A stretch of DNA of 64,000 bases from Polyangiaceae bacterium (GCA_020633205.1 JACKEB010000019.1:248001-312000), one strand, 5' to 3'; shown: positions 25,511-34,644, counted from the stretch's first letter. Notes: a model not told the origin generated them from the sequence alone. Translations and numbers: made by a program.

Positions 25511-26468
25511 GAGGTCTCCATGATTCGTGTGCTGGTGCACACGCCGTACGTTCGGCTGCGCTTGGCGCGCAACTCCCCCTATCCGTGTGGAACTAGATCT
25601 CGTGTGCGTTCGCGCCGCGCGGCGCGAGTCCGTTGGGTCCTGCCCGCCTGCGTGACCATCACACTGGCGGAGGCGACCCGTACTGTGAGCGCTCGACCGC
25701 GCCCTCCTCGAGTAGCAATGCTTGTTTGCGCCTCGCGCTAGTTGCGGCGCTGGTGTCACCGCTTCACCCAACCAACCGGTTGCGCCATGCGCTTGGGGCC
25801 CCGTGTACCGGAAAACGGGTCGGGTCAGACGGCAGGCTCTCTGTCGTCATCCCCATCGAACAATTCCGTATGTAAACACCCTCCAGCGTTTCAAAGCAAG
25901 TGTGTATCCGCGTGGCTTCGTGCGTCGAGATGTCGCGACAGCGGCGTCGCTCCACCTCCGCCTTCGTACTTCGCTCGCCTCAGCGTGAGACGCTGCACCG
26001 GGCACCTCGCCTCAGTGAGGCAAAGTCGCCGCTAACCCAATCCACCGTGCAACCCAAACCGCTGCTCAACCCGGAGCAGTCTTCCTCCAACCGCTGTCGT
26101 CCAACGCAAACTCCGTGCCCCCTTTCGACAAGCGGCGGCGAATCAGCCTCCGCTGAACCGAAGAGCGTATTCGAAACGCGCCCACGCTTCAGCAAAAACC
26201 CGACCGCTGCTTCTTTGACGGGAACGAGACGGTACTGAGCGCGGTTGATCCACGCCGTTGGTACTTCAATGCGCGCCCGAGCGGAGGCGGCATCAGGCGC
26301 AGCAGTCTGCTTTTCACAGGCCTCGCGGAAGGCTGTGGTTCCAGACGAGTTGCAGGCTGTCGACGACGGTGTGCAGGCAAGAAACGACAGCGAGCGACGA
26401 CTACAGGTAGCGGATGTGGACACACCTGCGCAGCACCGCCTACGCTGCCCAGCGACCGGAGGTAATGA
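25511..26468. other. Long divergent intergenic region, no secure gene
   Basis: This 958-base stretch separates the leftward OmpA gene from the rightward alcohol dehydrogenase. Base use is less GC-biased than in the flanking genes. The only frame worth noting is on the minus strand from a GTG at 26423 to 25980, a possible 147-residue Cys-containing protein with a lipobox-like SFLAC near its N-terminus and no recognisable domain. Its hydrophobic segment is too short for a good signal peptide, so it is not called. The rest presumably holds divergent promoters. Confidence 0.35.
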
Positions 26469-27593
26469 ATGAAGACCCGCGCAGCGATTGCACTCAAGCC
26501 AGCCCCCCTCGAAGATCCGAATCCACTGACCTTGGTCGACCTCGACCTCGAAGGCCCCAAGGAGGGCGAGGTGCTGGTCGAGATACGCGCCACTGGCGTG
26601 TGCCACACCGACGCATTCACCCTCTCCGGAGCCGATCCGGAAGGCTTGTTCCCGGCCATCCTGGGGCACGAGGGAGCGGGCGTGGTGGTCGACGTGGGCT
26701 CTGGGGTGAAGTCGCTCAAGAAGGGCGACCACGTCATCCCGCTCTACACTCCGGAGTGCCGGAACTGTAAGTTTTGCCTCTCGGAAAAGACGAACCTCTG
26801 CCAAGCCATTCGCGAGACTCAGGGCAAAGGCTTGATGCCTGACGGCACGAGCCGCTTCAGTCTCGATGGGAAGCCCGTGTACCACTACATGGGTACCTCC
26901 ACGTTCTCGAACTACACCGTGCTGCCAGAGATCGCCCTGGCAAAAATCCGTGAGGACGCGCCTTTCGACAAGGTTTGCTACATCGGTTGCGGCGTGACCA
27001 CGGGCATCGGCGCAGTGATCAACACCGCCCAGGTGGAGCCCGGTGCCAACGTGGTGATCTTCGGTCTTGGCGGCATCGGACTGAACGTCGCTCAAGGCGC
27101 TCGGCTTGCGGGGGCCGACATGATCATCGCCGTCGACATCAACAACGAACGCAAGGCCATCGCCGAGCAGTTCGGCTGCACCCACTTCGTGAACCCGAAG
27201 GAAGTCGAAGGTGACCTGGTGCCGTACCTGGTGAACCTCACGGGCGGCGGCGCCGACTACTCCTTCGAATGTGTCGGTAATGTCACTCTGATGCGCCAGG
27301 CCCTCGAGTGCTGCCACAAGGGTTGGGGTCAGAGCATCATCATCGGCGTCGCAGGTGCGGGACAGGAGATCGCGACGCGCCCGTTCCAGCTCGTCACCGG
27401 GCGTGTGTGGAAGGGGAGCGCCTTCGGCGGTGCCAAGGGTCGGCGAGACGTCCCGAAGATCGTGGACTGGTACATGGACGGAAAGATCCAGATCGACCCG
27501 CTCATCACCCACACGCTGCCTCTCGACAAGATCAACGACTCCTTGCACTTGATGCACGAGGGCAAGTCGATTCGCAGCGTGGTGACCTTCTAG
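26469..27593 (+). CDS. frmA: S-(hydroxymethyl)glutathione dehydrogenase / class III alcohol dehydrogenase
   Basis: A 374-residue zinc alcohol dehydrogenase of class III. The family oxidises S-hydroxymethyl-glutathione with NAD+ for formaldehyde removal and can reduce nitrosoglutathione. Catalytic zinc ligands are C45 (ATGVCHTDAF) and H67/E68 (GHEGAG), with a third Cys in CYIGCGVTTG. The structural zinc loop has C97, C100, C103 and C111 (TPECRNCKFCLSEKTNLC). The nucleotide fold is VVIFGLGGIGLNVAQGARLAGA with acidic D in IAVDIN. The length matches the family. GGAGG lies upstream of the ATG. The peptide-transporter binding-protein gene begins only four bases after its stop, so the two may share a transcript; no S-formylglutathione hydrolase gene is nearby. 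Confidence 0.95.
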   Translation: MKTRAAIALKPAPLEDPNPLTLVDLDLEGPKEGEVLVEIRATGVCHTDAFTLSGADPEGLFPAILGHEGAGVVVDVGSGVKSLKKGDHVIPLYTPECRNCKFCLSEKTNLCQAIRETQGKGLMPDGTSRFSLDGKPVYHYMGTSTFSNYTVLPEIALAKIREDAPFDKVCYIGCGVTTGIGAVINTAQVEPGANVVIFGLGGIGLNVAQGARLAGADMIIAVDINNERKAIAEQFGCTHFVNPKEVEGDLVPYLVNLTGGGADYSFECVGNVTLMRQALECCHKGWGQSIIIGVAGAGQEIATRPFQLVTGRVWKGSAFGGAKGRRDVPKIVDWYMDGKIQIDPLITHTLPLDKINDSLHLMHEGKSIRSVVTF

Positions 27594-27597
27594 CGTC

Positions 27598-29550
27598 GTG
27601 CTGCGCGCTGCCTCTCGGAGCCGTGGAGTTTCCTCCCGGCAACAACCCACCACACCCCTCACCCCCAACCCCAAGTCAAAAGGCCGCAGCTCAGCTTCGG
27701 TCGGGGCTTGGATTGGGGGGGGAGGCGCGACGCGGCGCGCGTTCATCCGCTCGTGGTCGCTCTTGGTCTGGATCGCGTTGGTGGCGCTCTGCACCAACGG
27801 GTGCAAGTCGCCTCCGAAATGGGAGAAGGGCAAGCGCTACTTCCACTTCTCGGCACGCGCGAAGGTCGGCACCTTCGATCCCGTCCGCAACTCGAGCACC
27901 TACGACAACCTCGCTCAAGCGCAGGTGTATGAGACGCTCTTCGAGTACGAATACCTCGTCCGCCCGTTCGAGCTGAGGCCACTCCTACTGGCCAAGATGC
28001 CAGACGTCTCCGACGAATCGCTGCACTACCACTTCGAGCTCAAGCGCGGCGTCATCTTCCAGGACGACGAATGCTTCCCCGCGGATTCAGACAAGCCCGC
28101 TGGCAAGGGGCGCGAGGTGGTGGCGCAGGACGTCGTTTGGTCGATGATGCGCATGGCGGATCGCGCGAACTCACCCACCGGGTGGTGGCTCTACCGCGAT
28201 CGCATCAAGGGTTTCGATGCCTTCAAAGAGCGCATGGACAAACGGCCGCCAAACGCGCCGTTCGAGTGGAGCGCCTCAATCGAGGGCCTCAAGGTCAGCG
28301 GTCGCTACACCTTCGAAATCCAGCTGACCCGCCCCTACCCACAGCTACTCAACGTGTTGGCCATGGGAACCACTGCCGTGGTCCCGCGGGAGTGCGCGGA
28401 ACACTATGGCGATCAGTTCACGGCTCACCCGGTAGGCACGGGCGCCTTCAAACTGGATGAGTGGGTACGAGGGAGCTTCCTCAAGTACAGCAAGAACCCC
28501 AACTACCGCGAGGCATACTACCCCACCAAGGCAAGCCCGGAGCTCGAAAAGCGCGGGCTCCTAGCTGCCGCGGGGAAACGGATTCCGTTCCTGGACGGGG
28601 TCGTAATCCACGTCTTCGAGCAGGACCAGCCAATGTGGCTCAAGTTTCGCGTGGGCGACCTAGACGCCACGCAGACCCCGGCGGAGTACAACGAGCTGGT
28701 GTTCGCCCCTGACAAGTCGATGCGCCCGACGTTCGTCAAAGAAGGCGTCGGCTACTTTCACCTTCCGCTGCTCGACTTCATCTATCGCGGCTTCAACATG
28801 GAAGACCCGGTGTTTGGTGGGATGCAAGCCGGCGCGACCAAGGAGCAAGCGGATCGGGCGCGAAAGGTGCGGCAAGCCATCAGCCTTGCCCTAGATACTC
28901 GCGAGCTCAACCACGCCTTCTACAACGACAACAACGTGCTCTACGACGGCCCAATCCCTCCCGGCCTAGCTGGGCACAAGCGTGACGGCAGCCCCTATCG
29001 CGGGCCCAATCTGCAACGGGCGAAGCAGCTATTGTCCGAAGCCGGTTATCCCGAAGGAAAAGGCTTGCCGGTGCTGACCTTGGACACCAACCGCGGTGGC
29101 AATAGTGACGAGCAAGGCGAAATGGTCACGCGTCAGCTGGCGAAGATCGGGGTGAAGATGGAGGTGCGTCAGTCTTCGTTCCCCGAGCTGCAAGACAAGA
29201 TGCGTCGCAAGAAGTCGCAGTTCTTCGGCCTGGCGTGGGGCGCCGACTATCCGGACGCGGAGAACTTCCTCCAGCTGTTCTACGGCCCCAACAAGACACC
29301 CGGCTCGAACAAGTTCAACTACGACAACCCCAAGTACAACGAGCTGTTCGAGAAGGCGCGCGTGCTTCCTCCGTCCGCTGAGCGAGACGCGCTCTACGCT
29401 CAGCTGCGCGACATGGTGATCGAGGACTGCGTCGCGATTGGCAGCATGGCGCGTACTCGCGACTACGTCTGGAACGAGCGTGTAAAGAACTTCAACCCCA
29501 GCGAGGTCTGGGACAACTGGTTCAAATACCTGGACGTGGACCCACTATGA
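27598..29550 (+). CDS. ABC transporter solute-binding lipoprotein, family 5 (DppA/OppA-like)
   Basis: About 650 residues from the GTG at 27598. The mature part is a family 5 extracellular solute-binding protein for peptides or related solutes: YFHFSARAKVGTFDPVRNSSTYDNLAQAQVYETLFEYEYL near the start, then HPVGTGAFKLDEWVRGSFLKYSKNPNYRE and ARKVRQAISLALDTRELNHAFYNDN. The signal region is RRAFIRSWSLLVWIALVALCTNGC with a lipobox at the end. About 45 extra residues precede it, encoded by a segment bounded by the motifs CTCACCCCCAA (27658) and TTGGGGGGGGAGG (27713). No better in-frame ATG, GTG or TTG lies nearer the signal peptide, so the start is uncertain. Genes for two permeases and two ATPases follow directly. 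Confidence 0.88.
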   Translation: MLRAASRSRGVSSRQQPTTPLTPNPKSKGRSSASVGAWIGGGGATRRAFIRSWSLLVWIALVALCTNGCKSPPKWEKGKRYFHFSARAKVGTFDPVRNSSTYDNLAQAQVYETLFEYEYLVRPFELRPLLLAKMPDVSDESLHYHFELKRGVIFQDDECFPADSDKPAGKGREVVAQDVVWSMMRMADRANSPTGWWLYRDRIKGFDAFKERMDKRPPNAPFEWSASIEGLKVSGRYTFEIQLTRPYPQLLNVLAMGTTAVVPRECAEHYGDQFTAHPVGTGAFKLDEWVRGSFLKYSKNPNYREAYYPTKASPELEKRGLLAAAGKRIPFLDGVVIHVFEQDQPMWLKFRVGDLDATQTPAEYNELVFAPDKSMRPTFVKEGVGYFHLPLLDFIYRGFNMEDPVFGGMQAGATKEQADRARKVRQAISLALDTRELNHAFYNDNNVLYDGPIPPGLAGHKRDGSPYRGPNLQRAKQLLSEAGYPEGKGLPVLTLDTNRGGNSDEQGEMVTRQLAKIGVKMEVRQSSFPELQDKMRRKKSQFFGLAWGADYPDAENFLQLFYGPNKTPGSNKFNYDNPKYNELFEKARVLPPSAERDALYAQLRDMVIEDCVAIGSMARTRDYVWNERVKNFNPSEVWDNWFKYLDVDPL

Positions 29551-29593
29551 AGCGCTCTGGCTCGAACCTGGCGCGTGCGAGGAACTCCAGCTG

Positions 29594-30529
29594 ATGTGGG
29601 CCTTCGTTCTGCGGCGCCTGCTCGGAGGCATCCCCATCATCTTGGGGGTAACGCTGATTACGTTCTTGCTGCTGAACGTCGTGGGTGGCGACCCCGCGCT
29701 GCAAATGGCGGGAAAGAACGCGACGGAGCAGGATCTGCAAACGATCCGCGCGGAATACGGACTCGATAAGCCGCTGATAGGGCAATACCTCGACTACCTG
29801 AAGCAGACGGTCACGTTTGACTTTGGAAAGAGCTTCAAGACCAAACAGCCCGTCTCGGAGATCATCAAGGAGCGAGCCGGACCGTCGCTCAGCCTCACCC
29901 TGCCAGCTCTGCTCGCAACGACGCTGCTCGCCATTGCTATCGGCCTCATCGCTGCGGCCTTTCGCCAGCGTGCGCTGGACCGGGGCCTGATGGCGCTGGC
30001 CGTCACCGGCATGAGCATCAGCTTCTTGGTCTACATCGTGGTGGGTCAGTACCTGCTCGCCTTCCAAATGCGCGCCTTCCAAATCCATGGCTACGACGCT
30101 GGCTGGAGCGAGCGCTGGCAATACCTCACGCTGCCGATCATCGTGTTGATCGTCGTCGGGCTTGGTTACGACACGCGCTTCTACCGCTCCGTGTTGGTGG
30201 AAGAGATCGGCCGCGACCACGTGACTACAGCGCTCGCCAAAGGCGCGGGACCAACCCGGGTGCTGACGCGCCATGTGCTCAGGAACGCGCTGATCCCCAT
30301 CGTGACTCGGGTGATGATCTCATTGCCATTCTTGGTCACTGGGTCGCTTTTGCTGGAGAGCTTCTTCGGCATTCCTGGGCTTGGAGCCCAGCTCCTGGAG
30401 GCGATCGAGTCAGCAGACTTCCCGGTCATTCGCGCGCTCACCCTACTCATCTCCGTGCTGTTCGTGTTGACCACCATCTTGAACGACGTGCTCTACGCCG
30501 TCGTCGATCCACGGGTGAGGCTCGAGTGA
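29594..30529 (+). CDS. Peptide-type ABC transporter permease (DppB-like)
   Basis: A 311-residue inner-membrane permease of the binding-protein-dependent peptide/nickel family. Membrane segments start immediately (LLGGIPIILGVTLITFLLLNVV), with about six in all. The region ATRIN-like loop DPALQMAGKNATEQDLQTIRAEYGLDKPLIGQYLDYLKQT is typical of DppB/OppB. The ATPase-contact EAA loop reads DHVTTALAKGAGPTRVLTRHVLRNALIPIV. It is the third product of the transporter operon and its stop overlaps the GTG start of the next permease by four bases. Confidence 0.93.
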   Translation: MWAFVLRRLLGGIPIILGVTLITFLLLNVVGGDPALQMAGKNATEQDLQTIRAEYGLDKPLIGQYLDYLKQTVTFDFGKSFKTKQPVSEIIKERAGPSLSLTLPALLATTLLAIAIGLIAAAFRQRALDRGLMALAVTGMSISFLVYIVVGQYLLAFQMRAFQIHGYDAGWSERWQYLTLPIIVLIVVGLGYDTRFYRSVLVEEIGRDHVTTALAKGAGPTRVLTRHVLRNALIPIVTRVMISLPFLVTGSLLLESFFGIPGLGAQLLEAIESADFPVIRALTLLISVLFVLTTILNDVLYAVVDPRVRLE

Positions 30530-31443
30530 CGACCGCAGCAGTTACCACCGACTCCACGAACCCTGTGGTGCGTCGAATTCAGGACATCTGGCGGTCGCGG
30601 CCAAGCCTAAAGCTTCGCCGGGATCGTTTTGCGATGGTGTGCCTGGTCGTCATCAGCCTCTATATGCTGATCGCAGCGCTGGTCGCCCTCGGCGTGATTG
30701 GTGGCGACTTCGCGGATCGCGTCGGCACCAATTATCAGTCGCCAAACGGCGAAACCTGGAAGCATTGGCTCGGCACCGATCGTCAAGGCCGGAGCATCAT
30801 CGTGCGCATGCTCTACTCCACCAAGGTGGCTTTCAACGTCGGCTTCGTTTCCGCGCTGATTGGCTCCGTGGTGGGGTCGCTGACCGGAGCTATCGCCGGC
30901 TACTTTGGCAAGACGACGGACACCGTCGTCGTATGGCTGTACTCAACGATTCAGTCGATACCCAACCTGCTGCTACTGATTGCGCTGAGCTACGCCGTCA
31001 GCCGGACCGATCTGGGTCGCGGCTTGATCGTCGTCTACATCGCGTTCGGAGCAACTTTCTGGGTCGGTCCTTGCCGCGTTGTGCGCGGTGAGGTGCTCAA
31101 GCTGCGCGAGAGCGACTACGTCCAGGCGGCGCGCGCCATGGGCTACTCCCACGCACGCATCCTGTTGCTCCACGTCCTCCCGAACACGTTGCACCTGGTG
31201 CTCGTGTACTTCGCGCTGCTGTTCGTTGCAGCGATCAAGAGCGAGGTCATCCTGAGCTACCTCGGGCTAGGCGTACAGGGTGAGCCAAGCTGGGGCGTGA
31301 TGATCAATCAGAGCCGCGCCGAGCTGATCAATGGCTACTACTGGCAAATCGGCGCCGCCACGCTGGCGATGCTCGGTTTGGTGCTCTGCTTCAACGTATT
31401 CGCGGATGCGCTGCAAGACGCGCTGGACCCGAAGAGCCTATGA
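30526..31443 (+). CDS. Peptide-type ABC transporter permease (DppC-like)
   Basis: A 305-residue permease, second of the pair. A cytoplasmic N-terminus is followed by a membrane helix (FAMVCLVVISLYMLIAALVAL), then the DppC/OppC hallmark HWLGTDRQGRSIIVRMLYSTKVAFNVGF and further helices. The EAA loop is SDYVQAARAMGYSHARILLLHVLPNTLHLVLVY. Translation is coupled on both sides: the GTG start overlaps the DppB-like stop, and its stop overlaps the ATG of the DppD-like ATPase. Confidence 0.93.
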   Translation: MTTAAVTTDSTNPVVRRIQDIWRSRPSLKLRRDRFAMVCLVVISLYMLIAALVALGVIGGDFADRVGTNYQSPNGETWKHWLGTDRQGRSIIVRMLYSTKVAFNVGFVSALIGSVVGSLTGAIAGYFGKTTDTVVVWLYSTIQSIPNLLLLIALSYAVSRTDLGRGLIVVYIAFGATFWVGPCRVVRGEVLKLRESDYVQAARAMGYSHARILLLHVLPNTLHLVLVYFALLFVAAIKSEVILSYLGLGVQGEPSWGVMINQSRAELINGYYWQIGAATLAMLGLVLCFNVFADALQDALDPKSL

Positions 31444-32507
31444 GCACCCTCTCGAAGGGCGGTGGCGAGAAGTTGCTCGAGGTCTCGCACCTCGAGACTT
31501 CGTTCTCCACGGAAACGGGCAAGCTCATCGCCGTCGACGACGTGAGCTTCGACATCCGCTCGGGTGAAGTCGTCGGGCTGGTGGGCGAGTCGGGTTGCGG
31601 AAAGACCGTCACCAGCAAGAGCATCTTGCGCCTGATCCCGAGCCCACCGGGAAAGATCAGCGGTGGACAGATCCTGTTCGGCGGCCGCGATCTCGTGAAG
31701 CTCTCTGAGCGCGAGATGCGCAAGGTGCGGGGCAACGACATCGCGATGATCTTCCAAGAGCCCATGACGGCGCTGAACCCGGTGATTCGTGTCGGCGACC
31801 AGGTTGCGGAAGCGCTGATCTTGCATCAGCCCCAGCTCAGCAAGCAGGAGCGTCGCGCGCGCGTGCTCGAGCTACTCAAGCAAGTCGGTATCCCCTCGCC
31901 GGATACCCGCATCGACGAGTACCCCCATCAGCTCTCCGGGGGCATGCGCCAGCGCGTGATGATCGCGATGGCCCTGGCGTGTAACCCGAAGCTCTTGATC
32001 GCTGACGAACCCACCACCGCCCTCGACGTGACGATTCAGGCCCAGGTGCTGCGCCTGATGCTCGACCTCCGAGAGCGCTTGGGCACAGCCATCTTGCTCA
32101 TCACCCATGACCTCGGTGTGATCGCAGAGGTCTGCGATCGCGTCGTGGTGATGTACGCCGGGCGGGTCGTCGAACAAGCCAGCGTGGACGACCTCTTCCA
32201 CAAGCCACGGCATCCCTACACCGCCGCGCTCTTGCGCTCGATTCCGAAGCGCGGCGCACGCACCACGCGCCGACTGGAGACCATCCCAGGCCTCGTCCCA
32301 GATCTGCGCAAGCTCCCCGGGGGCTGCCGCTTTCGTGATCGCTGCGCGCATCACTTGAGCCTGAGCGAAACGGAACAGGCGCGTTGCCGGGACGCAGAAC
32401 CCGATCTGGAGGAAGCGGCTGGCACCAGTGTCCGCTGCTTCTTTCCGATACCCGCTCCCGACGCAGGCTCGCAGCCTCCCGTTTCCCCACGGCAGGAGGA
32501 AGCATGA
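31440..32507 (+). CDS. Peptide-type ABC transporter ATP-binding protein (DppD-like)
   Basis: A 355-residue ATPase powering the transporter. Walker A is GESGCGKT (49-56), the signature is LSGGMRQRVMIAMALA, Walker B is KLLIADEPTTALD, and the switch histidine is in LLITHDLGVIAE. The C-terminal oligopeptide/dipeptide extension contains GGCRFRDRCAHHLS with clustered cysteines, usual for this family and possibly binding an iron-sulfur cluster in some members. ATGA overlaps join it to both neighbours. Confidence 0.94.
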   Translation: MSTLSKGGGEKLLEVSHLETSFSTETGKLIAVDDVSFDIRSGEVVGLVGESGCGKTVTSKSILRLIPSPPGKISGGQILFGGRDLVKLSEREMRKVRGNDIAMIFQEPMTALNPVIRVGDQVAEALILHQPQLSKQERRARVLELLKQVGIPSPDTRIDEYPHQLSGGMRQRVMIAMALACNPKLLIADEPTTALDVTIQAQVLRLMLDLRERLGTAILLITHDLGVIAEVCDRVVVMYAGRVVEQASVDDLFHKPRHPYTAALLRSIPKRGARTTRRLETIPGLVPDLRKLPGGCRFRDRCAHHLSLSETEQARCRDAEPDLEEAAGTSVRCFFPIPAPDAGSQPPVSPRQEEA

Positions 32508-33484
32508 CGTTGCTCCGTGCGCGCCAAGTGGTGAAGCACTTCCCGAAGCGCGGTGGCTTTCTCGGCCGTGAAATCGCCCGCGTGCACGCCGTCAACGGCG
32601 TGGACCTGGAGGTCGAAAAGGGCGAGAGCTTCGGCTTGGTGGGTGAGTCAGGTTGCGGCAAGTCAACCCTGGGCAAGGTGCTGGTGCGCTTGCTCGAGCC
32701 CACGTCGGGTCAGATCGAATTCGATGGCAAGGACATCTCACGCCTCGACTATGCGGCGCTGCGCCCGTTCAAGCGGCGCATGCAGATCGTGTTTCAGGAC
32801 CCTTACGCTTCGCTGAACCCGCGCATGACGGTGGAAGGCATGCTCGGCGAGGCGCTGAAGTTCCACCAAATCGTGCCCCCTGCGCAGGTCAGCGCTCGTA
32901 TCGACGAACTGCTCGAGCGTTGCGGGCTACGTCGGGACATCCGCCGCAAGTACCCGCACGAGTTCTCCGGCGGGCAGCGTCAACGCCTGGGCATCGCTCG
33001 CGCGCTATCGGTCGAACCTGAGTTCGTACTGGCGGACGAACCCGTCTCCGCGCTGGACGTATCAGTGCAGGCCCAGCTCTTGAACTTGATGAGCGACCTC
33101 AAGGAATCCTTGGGGCTGACGTTCTTGTTCATCTCCCACGACTTGAAGGTGGTGCAGCACTTCTGTGATCGCGTCGCGGTCATGTACCTTGGCTTCATCG
33201 TCGAAGAACTCCCCGCGGAAAATCTCGATCGCGATGTACGCCATCCCTACTCCAAGGCGCTGCAGGGCGCGATCCCCATCGATGACCCGCGGGATCGCGG
33301 CAACGCTGAGGTCCTGCAAGGCGACGTGCCATCTCCCCTCGACATCCCCAAGGGCTGTGCCTTCGCGGGTCGCTGCCCGCTGGTGAACGATCGCTGCAAA
33401 GCGGAGCGTCCCGAGCTGATCCAAGTCGGCACCAGCGCGCGGCACCTGGTGGCTTGTCATGCGGTAGAAGAGGGCCGCGACTGA
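32504..33484 (+). CDS. Peptide-type ABC transporter ATP-binding protein (DppF-like)
   Basis: A 326-residue second ATPase, completing a five-gene peptide-type importer. Walker A is GESGCGKST (47-55), the signature is FSGGQRQRLGIARALS, Walker B is EFVLADEPVSALD, and the switch region is LFISHDLKVVQHFCDRVAVMYLG. The C-terminal Cys motif is GCAFAGRCPLVNDRCK. The ATG at 32504 has AGGAGGA just upstream and overlaps the DppD stop. It is followed directly by a terminator-like inverted repeat at 33486-33530. Confidence 0.94.
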   Translation: MTLLRARQVVKHFPKRGGFLGREIARVHAVNGVDLEVEKGESFGLVGESGCGKSTLGKVLVRLLEPTSGQIEFDGKDISRLDYAALRPFKRRMQIVFQDPYASLNPRMTVEGMLGEALKFHQIVPPAQVSARIDELLERCGLRRDIRRKYPHEFSGGQRQRLGIARALSVEPEFVLADEPVSALDVSVQAQLLNLMSDLKESLGLTFLFISHDLKVVQHFCDRVAVMYLGFIVEELPAENLDRDVRHPYSKALQGAIPIDDPRDRGNAEVLQGDVPSPLDIPKGCAFAGRCPLVNDRCKAERPELIQVGTSARHLVACHAVEEGRD

Positions 33485-33485
33485 C

Positions 33486-33530
33486 CTCACCCCCAAACCC
33501 ATGTTCAGGTTCTTTTCTTGGGGGGGAGAG
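33486..33530 (+). terminator. Inverted-repeat terminator-like element after the transporter operon
   Basis: CTCACCCCCAA at 33486-33496 can pair with TTGGGGGGGAGAG at 33518-33530 two bases after the DppF-like stop, with a T-rich loop. The left arm belongs to a motif seen several times in the window (27658, 51470, 61309 and, inverted, 15412). Confidence 0.5.
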
Positions 33531-33581
33531 AATCGCTGAAGTGCACCCAAGCATCACTCGAGCGCAGTGTCGAAGCCTGCC

Positions 33582-33944
33582 ATGGCCCGACTAGCGCTCT
33601 CCGTTCTCTGCCTGACGCTCCTACCCGCCAGCATTGGCTGCGGCCCCTCGAGCGCCGCCCCACAAGAGGAAGAACCCGACCAGCCTTATCCCGTCGCGCT
33701 CAAGTTGATGTGCGACGTGGATCAGCACGCCAAGCTCGACCCGGAGGAAGATCCCATCGGCATCGAAGGCGCGCGCCTCGACTGGATGCGGGATCACATC
33801 ACGAACCCCGACGCCATCGAGCTGATCACCCTGATGCGCGTACGCTCGAACAGCGAAAAGTCGAAGATGCTGACGGAGCAAACGAACGCCGAGAAGGTCG
33901 CAGCCTGCCCGCTAGCAAAGAGCTGGGCGGCCGACCCCTCCTAG
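33582..33944 (+). CDS. Small putative lipoprotein
   Basis: A 120-residue exported protein. The signal peptide LALSVLCLTLLPASIGC ends in a lipobox with C20. The mature part (PVALKLMCDVDQHAKLDPEEDPIGIEGARLDWMRDHITNPDAIELITLMRVRS) is mostly acidic and helical and has two Cys (LMCDV, VAACPLA) that could pair. No known domain is recognised. ATG 33582 is preferred to an upstream GTG at 33567 because it starts right at the signal peptide. It follows the transporter operon by about 100 bases, beyond the inverted repeat, so it is probably transcribed separately. Confidence 0.65.
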   Translation: MARLALSVLCLTLLPASIGCGPSSAAPQEEEPDQPYPVALKLMCDVDQHAKLDPEEDPIGIEGARLDWMRDHITNPDAIELITLMRVRSNSEKSKMLTEQTNAEKVAACPLAKSWAADPS

Positions 33945-33979
33945 CAAGGCGACCGTACCTCCTTCAGCGAGCTCGGTTG

Positions 33980-34105
33980 ACCGCCAAGGACGCCAAGGAC
34001 GCCAAGATTTCGGGGAGTACAACGCAGCCCATCAATGTTCGGCGTCTAGGATCCGCACGAAAGTGGAAACCCTTGATCCTTGGCGCTCTTGGCGTCCTTG
34101 GCGGT
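33980..34105. repeat. 126-bp palindromic element with 27-bp arms (CCGCCAAGGACGCCAAG type)
   Basis: The left arm (33980-34006) is built of GACGCCAAG repeats and the right arm (34079-34105) is its reverse complement with two mismatches in 27. The 72 bases between the arms show no gene. It sits between two convergent genes. Repeats of the form ACCGCCAAGGACGCCAAG are known as dispersed palindromic units in several bacterial genomes; whether this is a small non-autonomous transposon, a structured RNA or a bidirectional terminator cannot be decided here. Confidence 0.75.
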
Positions 34106-34165
34106 TAAAACTCGACCACCAAAAGTGATCGGCGGGCAGCCTGAAGCGGGACGTTGCCGCCGGAG

Positions 34166-34627
34166 CTATAAATCCACACGGAAAGCGTAACCGTCGTGTT
34201 CGAAGCCTAGCTGTTCGTAGAAGGCGTGGGCGCGGGTGCGCTTGACGTTTGAGGAGAGGATGGCCTTGTAGCAGCCCTTCTCGCGGCACACGTCGAGGGC
34301 GAAGTGCATCATCGCCTGACCGATGCCTTCGCCGTGGCGCTCCGGGTCCACAGCAACGTCTTCGATCACCGCGGAGGGCGCAGCCATGTAGGCCAAGTTG
34401 TCCATGATCAGCAGAGCGAAGGTACCAACGACGACTTCGTTTGCGCAGGCGATGTAGACCGAGTAGTCGGGATAGCTCAACATCTTGGCAAAGACCCGCT
34501 CCGCCTCTGCAAGGGGCAGCGTCTTTCCGTCGTCAAGCTCTGGCTGAGCGTACAAGCGCAAGACCTCGGGCAAGTCGGATTTCGTTGCCTTGCGGCAATA
34601 AACTTCGACCTTGCCCGAGTGTGTCAT
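34166..34627 (-). CDS. GNAT-family N-acetyltransferase
   Basis: A 153-residue GCN5-related acetyltransferase. The acetyl-CoA pyrophosphate loop is in VIEDVAVDPERHGEGIGQAMMHFALDVCREKGC (R-H-G-E-G-I-G), followed by the LSSNVKRTRAHAFYEQLGFEHDGYAFRVDL end typical of the family, with the conserved Tyr in HAFYEQLGF. It lies 17 bases downstream of glnS on the same strand, so probably shares its transcript. The substrate, small molecule or protein, is unknown. Confidence 0.88.
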   Translation of the reverse strand: MTHSGKVEVYCRKATKSDLPEVLRLYAQPELDDGKTLPLAEAERVFAKMLSYPDYSVYIACANEVVVGTFALLIMDNLAYMAAPSAVIEDVAVDPERHGEGIGQAMMHFALDVCREKGCYKAILSSNVKRTRAHAFYEQLGFEHDGYAFRVDL

Positions 34628-34644
34628 GGCACCAGTAGCGCGCC

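Noticed and set aside
26424..27833. Long minus-strand frame opposite the alcohol dehydrogenase
   Set aside because: Shadow of a highly conserved class III dehydrogenase; no motif. Only its 3' part outside the gene is mentioned as a weak possibility.
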